Shown here: piece after piece, positions 58,742 to 64,000 of the stretch
How positions within the stretch are numbered: the first letter of the stretch is position 1
How the letters are laid out: every line of letters starts with the position of its first letter
Assembly (NCBI GenBank): GCA_900312665.1
Contig: ONZQ02000004.1
Coordinates: 248,001 to 312,000, forward strand
Length of the DNA: 64,000 nucleotides
Source of the DNA: Cephalotrichum gorgonifer
Taxonomy: Eukaryota > Ascomycota > Sordariomycetes > Microascales > Microascaceae
Direction: 5' to 3'
Program-made: the position numbers and the translations under genes
The notes under the pieces: generated by a model
Databases searched by the model: none
Seen by the model: only the letters and a program-made list of their open reading frames with translations
What the model was told of the DNA's origin: nothing

Positions 58742-59983
58742 ATGAGGATATTAACCTACCTCCTATCCCTTTCCCTCGTCTCCCTCGTGCTCGCCACGAA
58801 ACCCAAGGTGCCCCTATTCTCCACGAGTAGATGGGTTGTCGACTCCGCCGGCAAGCGCGTCAAGCTCCGCTGCATTAACTGGGCCGCCCACCTCGAGACT
58901 AACATCCCAGAGGGCCTCCACAAGCAGCCCCTGCCTAAGCTGGCCGAGTGGATCTCTTCCAATGGCTTCAACTGCGTGCGCCTCACCTACTCGACGGACA
59001 TGGCCCTCAACCCCGGCCTTCCCGTCCGCGACTCCTTCCGCAAGGCTGCAAAGGAAACGGGCGCCTCAGAGGCCGAGCTCTTGAAGCTCTACGACCGCGC
59101 CGTGGAGCGGAACCCCTTTCTCAAGACCGCCAACGTCCGCGACACCTTCGACAAGGTGATCGATGCGCTGTGGGAGAAGGGTGTCATGACGATCCTAGAC
59201 AACCACGTCAGCAAGGCGTCTTGGTGCTGCAACCTCGACGACGGTAATGGTTGGTGGAAGGACGCGCCCATTTACGCCTCGTCCAACAGCCGCTATTTCG
59301 ACTCGGACGAGTGGGTCGCCGGCCTGCAGGCCGTTGCCCTCTGGACGCGCGGCAAGCCTGCCGTCGTCGGCCTCTCGCTCCGCAACGAGCTCCGCGCCAC
59401 CTGGTCCCAGATCCTCTTCGCCGCCGGGACGTGGTACTCGAAGATGTCGGCCGCCGCGCGCGTCGTCCACGAGGCGAACCCCGACGCCCTCGTCATCATC
59501 GGCGGGCTCAACGGTGGCGCGGACCTCTCCCCGCTGCGCACGCGCGCCATGGACGTCTCCGCCTGGCGTAACAAGAACGTCTGGGAGACCCACGAGTACC
59601 CCTTCACCGTCACGACGCCGGACGTGGGGAACTGCGAGGTCACCAAGGCCAACTACGGCCTGCTGTACGGCTTCGTCCTTGAGCAGGGGAAGGGGTACAC
59701 CGGCCCGCTGTGGCTCTCCGAGTTCGGTGTCAACATGCAGGGCGGGCCCAACGCGGGCCTCAGCGACGGCGACTTCGCGTACCTCACATGCCTCGTGAGC
59801 TACATGGACAATAACGACGCCGACTGGGCGCTCTGGGCGATCCAGGGATCCTACTACGTCAGGGACGGCGTCGTGGACAAGGACGAGACGTGGGGCGCCC
59901 TGAACAGGGACTGGTCTGGCTGGCGGAACCCGCGGTTTAGAGAGCTGCTGGGGAAGATGTTCGATGTGAAGCAGGGCCCATGA
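58742..59983 (+). CDS. Secreted glycoside hydrolase family 5 (cellulase-fold) enzyme
   Basis: Intronless, 413 aa. The ATG at 58742 (caccATGA context) gives a typical signal peptide: MRI, then a Leu/Ser/Val hydrophobic core, cleavage expected near residue 19 (VLATKP). The GH5 TIM barrel follows. Early hallmarks include RCINWAAHLE and GFNCVRLTYS. The general acid/base is the Glu of LSLRNE (about residue 220) and the nucleophile is the Glu of LSEFGVN (about 330). The segment DNHVSKASWCCN, followed by DGNGWW, resembles the GH5 group shared by plants and fungi (GH5_11-like, from memory). The substrate, presumably a beta-1,4-linked glucan or mannan, is not defined by the sequence. A predicted extracellular enzyme for plant cell-wall breakdown fits a saprotrophic or plant-associated fungus. 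Confidence 0.88.
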   Translation: MRILTYLLSLSLVSLVLATKPKVPLFSTSRWVVDSAGKRVKLRCINWAAHLETNIPEGLHKQPLPKLAEWISSNGFNCVRLTYSTDMALNPGLPVRDSFRKAAKETGASEAELLKLYDRAVERNPFLKTANVRDTFDKVIDALWEKGVMTILDNHVSKASWCCNLDDGNGWWKDAPIYASSNSRYFDSDEWVAGLQAVALWTRGKPAVVGLSLRNELRATWSQILFAAGTWYSKMSAAARVVHEANPDALVIIGGLNGGADLSPLRTRAMDVSAWRNKNVWETHEYPFTVTTPDVGNCEVTKANYGLLYGFVLEQGKGYTGPLWLSEFGVNMQGGPNAGLSDGDFAYLTCLVSYMDNNDADWALWAIQGSYYVRDGVVDKDETWGALNRDWSGWRNPRFRELLGKMFDVKQGP

Positions 59984-60597
59984 ACCTCTTCGGCGCCGGG
60001 GAGGCTGCTTCCCGGCTCCTTTTGGCTTCTTTTTTGTCTAATATTCCTTCTTTTTCTCTCCCCCCTTTTGGATTAGTGGTATCGCATCCTGGGCTAGGGT
60101 GTAATGGAGTCTTGGGTAGGCCCAGCATAATATGCGGGTTAATAGGCTGTGGTAGTAATACGTTACGGAGCATCGGCAGGCGGGTATATATATTGTACGT
60201 GGCATGCATGTCAGAGCAGAGGTAAACGACGTCCACTGCACTCGCGTATATGAACTTCTATTCTCGGCTATCTACTTAGCACGAAGAAACACTGGAGACC
60301 CTCCTCCCAAAAAAGTCTTACTTGTGAGCTCGTGACGGCAGAGCACACCCGCCCCTCCCCTACACCAGTTAGTTCCCCTTGCCACCTGAACGCCCGTTTT
60401 CTACCTTTTGCAGTATTTCGTCGAAATGAACGAAAAAGCCGGACAAGTCAGTAAAAGTTCCCGAGAAAAGTACCTCCGAGCCACCCCTGACCCCCTAAAA
60501 ATAAAACTCCCGCGCTTTGTTGCATGAAACAGAATTGTTTTTACATCGCGAGCCGCCGTCGACGCTTCGGACCCCGCTCTCCGCCGACGGGGAGATC
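59984..60597. other. Convergent 3' region of the GH5 and Med2-like genes
   Basis: Short 3' flanks of two converging genes. A T-rich tract lies at about 60020-60070. No feature was recognised. Confidence 0.5.
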
Positions 60598-62051
60598 CTA
60601 GCCCAGGCTGTTCTCGTCGAGGTCGACGAGCGAGGCGTCGTTGGAGCCGAAGAACAGGTCGTCGATGTAGCTGGTCTCCTCGCCGCCGCCCTGGTCGAGG
60701 GCGAAGTCGAGGTCCATGGACTCGGCCGTTCCCCCGCCGAGGTCGTACATGTCGTCGTGCGCGGCCGGCAAGGGCTGCTGCTGCGCCAGGTCGCTGGGCC
60801 CGGGGGTGCTATCCAGCGTCATGGAGGCCGTCGGCGCGGGGGGTTGCTGGGTCGTCGGCTCGGGTGGTGGTGGTGCCGTGTCGAAGAGGGCGTCTATGTC
60901 GATGACCTCTGCGCTGCTGGCCGGGATGTGCATCGACATGGGCTGCGACAGCGCCGAGGTGACGGCGTCGTCCCCCTGGGCGACGGCAAAGCCCATGTCG
61001 GTGAAGTTCAGCGCGCTGGTGCCGGGTGTCGTAGTTGGTAGGTTGACCAGGTCGATTACTTGAGAGGCGTCCGCCGCGGGGAATGGAGCGGCCGTCGTGG
61101 CGGTGACGGGCGTAGGCGCAGACACGGGGACAGGCGCAGGCACAGGCGTGGGGGCGGCAGGCGTAGGGGCGGCGGGAGTGCCTATCTGTGCGAGGGTGGG
61201 CGTTGGCATAGAACCCATGTTGGCGGGAGACGCCTTGGCCCCGGGCTTGCTCGCGCCGTTCATCTGAGGTGATGGCTTAGGGGCCGGTGTCGGAGTACCC
61301 GCTCCAGACGCTTTCCGCTTAGCCGCAGGTGATGGCGGCTTTGACTGCGGCTGGGGAAGGTCGACTCCCATGTCCGGGAAGGGAGCCACGGGGCGGTTGG
61401 GGGGCGCTTGTGGTGCGCCGTTGCGCTGAAGCGGCGGCGACTGAGACTGCGACTGCCATTGCTGCTGCGCACCAGGCGTCCCGGCTACCCCTTGCGGTAC
61501 GACGGGAGCGGGAGATTGTGTCGGCGCTGCGGCTTGATTTGGAATGGGGGGTTTAGTTTGGTCCGACTGTGATGTCGCCGCCGCCGCCGCCGCCGCTTGT
61601 TGTGCGTCTTGTTGCTCCTCCTGCTGCTCGGCCTGCTTAGAAGCCTCAATTCTGTCTCGGATGGCTCTCAGATCCCGCCATAACGTGGCCTTTACGCTGA
61701 GCTAGGGGATTGTTAGAAAGAAAGGGCCGTGACACGGGACTTTCAAGGGCGGAGGGTAGACCTACGATTTCGTGCTCGATGTCGTCAACAGCATGCTGGT
61801 ACGTGTCAATGGTCTCCGTCATACTGGTTGCTAGGCGGCTCCTGACGCCCTCGAGGTTTCTAGGCCCTTGGGCATTGGCAGCCTTTAGAGCCTTTCCAGT
61901 GTGGAGTAACTGAAATGCCGGGAGAGCAGTTTGAGGTTAGAGATCGGCCTCCACAGGACAGGTCCAAGTGGGCATGAAGGGGTGAGTCGGTACTTACAAC
62001 ATCATCGATGGATTGCCGTAGGATGCCTATGCGGTCCAAGGACACGGACAT
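60598..62051 (-). CDS. Nuclear low-complexity protein, possibly Mediator Med2-type subunit
   Basis: Three exons: 62051..61998, 61909..61766, 61701..60598, with clear donors (GTAAGT, GTAGGT), branch CTAAC and acceptors; 433 aa. The first 100 residues are helical (DRIGILRQSIDDV joined to LLHTGKALKAAN, then DTYQHAVDDIEHEI joined to LSVKATLW). They are followed by a Gln/Ala run and about 330 Pro/Gln/Ala/Thr-rich residues. Three short acidic-hydrophobic motifs stand out: VIDLVNL, VIDIDALFD and SYIDDLFFG, which look like transactivation-type or co-activator contacts. A short N-terminal helical domain followed by a Gln/Pro tail with such motifs recalls the Mediator tail subunit Med2, but I could not confirm this. 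It may equally be an unnamed Pezizomycotina protein. An additional 5' exon is possible. Confidence 0.6.
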
Positions 62052-63117
62052 CGCGAAGGCTTGGCAGTTCTCACAGGATATACCTGGAGTGGACTTGTCG
62101 TGGATCTGCGGCTGGTAGTGATTTAGGTGTAGGGTGGGGAAGTTAGGGTTCAACAGAGTTGAGACGACGAGCCGGTAGATGTGAGCGCGTTCAGGGCAGT
62201 CGCAGGCTACGTGAGCATCGGAGGAAAATAAGAAGGATGAATGCTTGGTGAGAGGACGATGTGAAGGGAGTCGATTAAAGGATGATGGCGGTTGTGCGTG
62301 GATGAGGATGAGGACGAGGAGACTTCGAAGGTGACCGGCAGAGAAGATGATGCCTGTATTATGGGTCGAAAGGGAGGGTCAGGGGCTGAATAGGCCAAGG
62401 TAGACAGAAATTGAAATCGTTATCAAAGGTCAGGTCTATCGTCGTATTGAAACGTTGAAACTCTGACGGACAATGGATGCTGTGAGGGGTGCGGAATCGG
62501 AAGCGGAACCATGAAGCGGAAGCGGGAGGTCCAAAGTGGAACTGACAAATGTGGACGGGCACGGACCACCTTGGGTACTGATCACTCACCCTAGCCACCC
62601 AGGGGATGAGAAACAACCTTGCTTTGGTGCCATCTTGGAGACTGAAGTGGGGCCCCGCAAAGTTATAACAACACCCCCCATCACTACGAAAGGCTACTCT
62701 TACTCGAAGCTAATAGCCAACATACTCCTATTTTATTGTTAGGGACAATGGACCAAGCAGATGAAAGGGTTCGACTTGTCAAGAAGTGTAGCTAGCGTAC
62801 ATATAAATAGGGTATGCATGCCTTCCAGTAAGACCGAGCCTCAGCCTGTATCTATTACTTGTGGTTGGACCAATATTAGACGATATAATGAATGTAATCT
62901 TTAGCTATAATTGGGCAATATCACATACAGTAAGTATTGCGGCTTTACCAGTACAAGTGCCATTGATGTAAGTACCCGTCTTTATTATACGCTGGCTATG
63001 CTCCGCCCCTCTGATTTTGCCAGAGACAGCGATGTCGCCATGAAGCGCAATCAACAACCGTCAACGCTCCTGACGACCGACCACATTTCACACGGGCGAT
63101 AACACAAATCTTCTCCA
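62052..63117. other. Divergent region between the Med2-like and HET genes
   Basis: About 1.07 kb containing the presumed promoters of both genes. It turns AT-rich from about 62700 to 63000 and has TACAAGT and TAAGTAC words near 62950-62972. No gene was recognised. Confidence 0.45.
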
Positions 63118-64000
63118 ATGGCCCACTCCCAGGGCCACGGAAGTTACGCGCCGCCGAAAAAGCCATCCGTGGCGACCTACCTTGCTAGCCTTATCATCGA
63201 TGCCCCTCTTACCTATGCACCGAAGCCTCTTATATCACGCAAGCCCACGATAAAACCCTATGCTGAAGCAGCGGAAGACCTGCCTCTTGCCGACGCCTGC
63301 CGAGAGTTTAAACATGCCGGGATAAGCGCATCTGTTATTGTCTTCTGGGTACTCCTGACCCCGATAACGGTCGTCGTGGGCTCGGTCGCCGCCGTGTGCG
63401 CCATTCTCAAAATCGTATTGATGCTGTCCGTCCTCGGCGGCAGCTACGTCGCAGCGGCAATCACCCGGGTCACCCGTTACAAAGCCTGCAGCTATTCCCC
63501 GCTCAAAGATGCACCGGGCGAGTTCCGCTTGCTGAGCATCAGGCCGGGGAGCGGGGACAGTGTCATCGAGTGCGACATGACCGTTGCGAGCTGGGAGACT
63601 GATGAGTACGAGGCTCTGAGCTACACATGGGGCGGCAGCCCCTTCGTTGCGATGCGCGTCAATGGCGAGCACTGCACCGTTGACCACAAGCTCTATCGCG
63701 CGATTTACGCGCTGCGGCGCCCTGACCGGGCTCGAGTCCTCTGGATCGACCAGTTGTGCATCAACCAAATGGACAACGATGAGAAGGCCCGCCAGGTCCA
63801 GTGCATGCGCCAAATCTATCAAAACGCCAAAAGTGTGGTCGTGTGGCTTGGCGAGAGCAATGGTGGCCTGGGCCAGGCGGTTCAGCAAACAAAGGACCTC
63901 GTGGCGAAGGGCTCTTCCACCGCCGTCGCGCCTTGGCCCGAGCCACCTACGTGTCTCGTCCGCCTCTACCGCAACCCGTGGTGGGGGCGGGTCTGGATCA
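63118..64000 (+). CDS. HET-domain protein with N-terminal membrane segments (partial)
   Basis: The frame opens with ATG at 63118 and is still open at the right edge (294 codons seen). Residues about 65-115 contain two hydrophobic stretches (ASVIVFWVLLTPITVVVGSV and the following AAVCAILKIVLMLSVLGG). The HET domain starts near residue 160: YEALSYTWGG, LWIDQLCINQ, ERARQ-like DEKARQV, MRQIYQNAKSVVVWLGE, and NPWWGRVWI just before the edge. HET proteins trigger heterokaryon incompatibility or act as intracellular innate-immune-like sensors and cell-death effectors; they are numerous in Pezizomycotina. Membrane segments before the HET domain are less common than soluble forms. The C-terminal partner region lies outside the window. 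Confidence 0.88.
   Translation, partial: MAHSQGHGSYAPPKKPSVATYLASLIIDAPLTYAPKPLISRKPTIKPYAEAAEDLPLADACREFKHAGISASVIVFWVLLTPITVVVGSVAAVCAILKIVLMLSVLGGSYVAAAITRVTRYKACSYSPLKDAPGEFRLLSIRPGSGDSVIECDMTVASWETDEYEALSYTWGGSPFVAMRVNGEHCTVDHKLYRAIYALRRPDRARVLWIDQLCINQMDNDEKARQVQCMRQIYQNAKSVVVWLGESNGGLGQAVQQTKDLVAKGSSTAVAPWPEPPTCLVRLYRNPWWGRVWI

Overview
The window reads as nuclear DNA of a filamentous ascomycete (Pezizomycotina, most likely Sordariomycetes-like). The reasons are short GT-AG introns of about 50-120 nt with CTAAC/CTGAC-type branch sites, GC-rich coding sequence, a HET-domain gene, a fungal GH5 cellulase-like enzyme, and orthologues whose domain order fits this group. The species cannot be named from the sequence. 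Two runs of N mark scaffold gaps (404-455 and 41176-41195).

Layout. 1-1373: the 3' end of a Sea4/MIOS-type SEA (GATOR2) subunit converges on a PAS kinase gene (1105-4547, minus). 4548-9660 is a 5.1 kb stretch with no convincing gene. 9661-18190: an F-box/LRR protein ending in a CaaX-like box, a broken PD-(D/E)XK-like gene relic, and the five-exon DNA polymerase alpha catalytic subunit (minus). The POL1 promoter, shared with a divergent mitochondrial PPR gene (18721-20854), carries two copies of an MCB-containing 12-mer. 21389-32951: a RING/LON-domain protein, an INSIG homologue, the ribosome-biogenesis WD40 protein Mak11 and an Ark1/Prk1/Akl1-family (NAK) kinase, all on minus. 33778-41733: a THO complex subunit 1 with a C-terminal guanylate-kinase-like domain, followed by the spliceosomal helicase Aquarius/Cwf11, both on plus. 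41734-46606 is gene-poor. 46607-51432 encodes eIF4G. 53669-55018 encodes a tandem PH protein (minus). 58742-59983 encodes a secreted GH5 enzyme. 60598-62051 encodes a small three-exon, probably nuclear protein with a Gln/Pro/Ala-rich tail that may be a Mediator Med2-type subunit (minus). 63118-64000 is the 5' part of a HET-domain gene preceded by membrane segments.

Most genes are core eukaryotic functions: nutrient signalling (SEA complex, PAS kinase), replication (Pol alpha), mRNA export and splicing (THO1, Aquarius), translation (eIF4G), ribosome assembly (Mak11), sterol regulation (INSIG) and endocytic actin signalling (NAK kinase). They do not form an operon or an obvious cluster. Accessory content is limited to the HET gene, the GH5 enzyme and the decayed nuclease-like gene. 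I do not see a new multi-gene system. The observations most worth following are the THO1-guanylate-kinase fusion, the membrane-anchored HET protein, the CaaX-ending F-box protein, the duplicated cell-cycle element upstream of POL1, and a short TACNAG-type motif that recurs in gene-poor DNA.

Exon boundaries were deduced by eye from splice signals, reading-frame continuity and protein-family expectation. Nearly all close in frame. The exceptions are the RING/LON gene, whose last junction is uncertain, and the nuclease relic.
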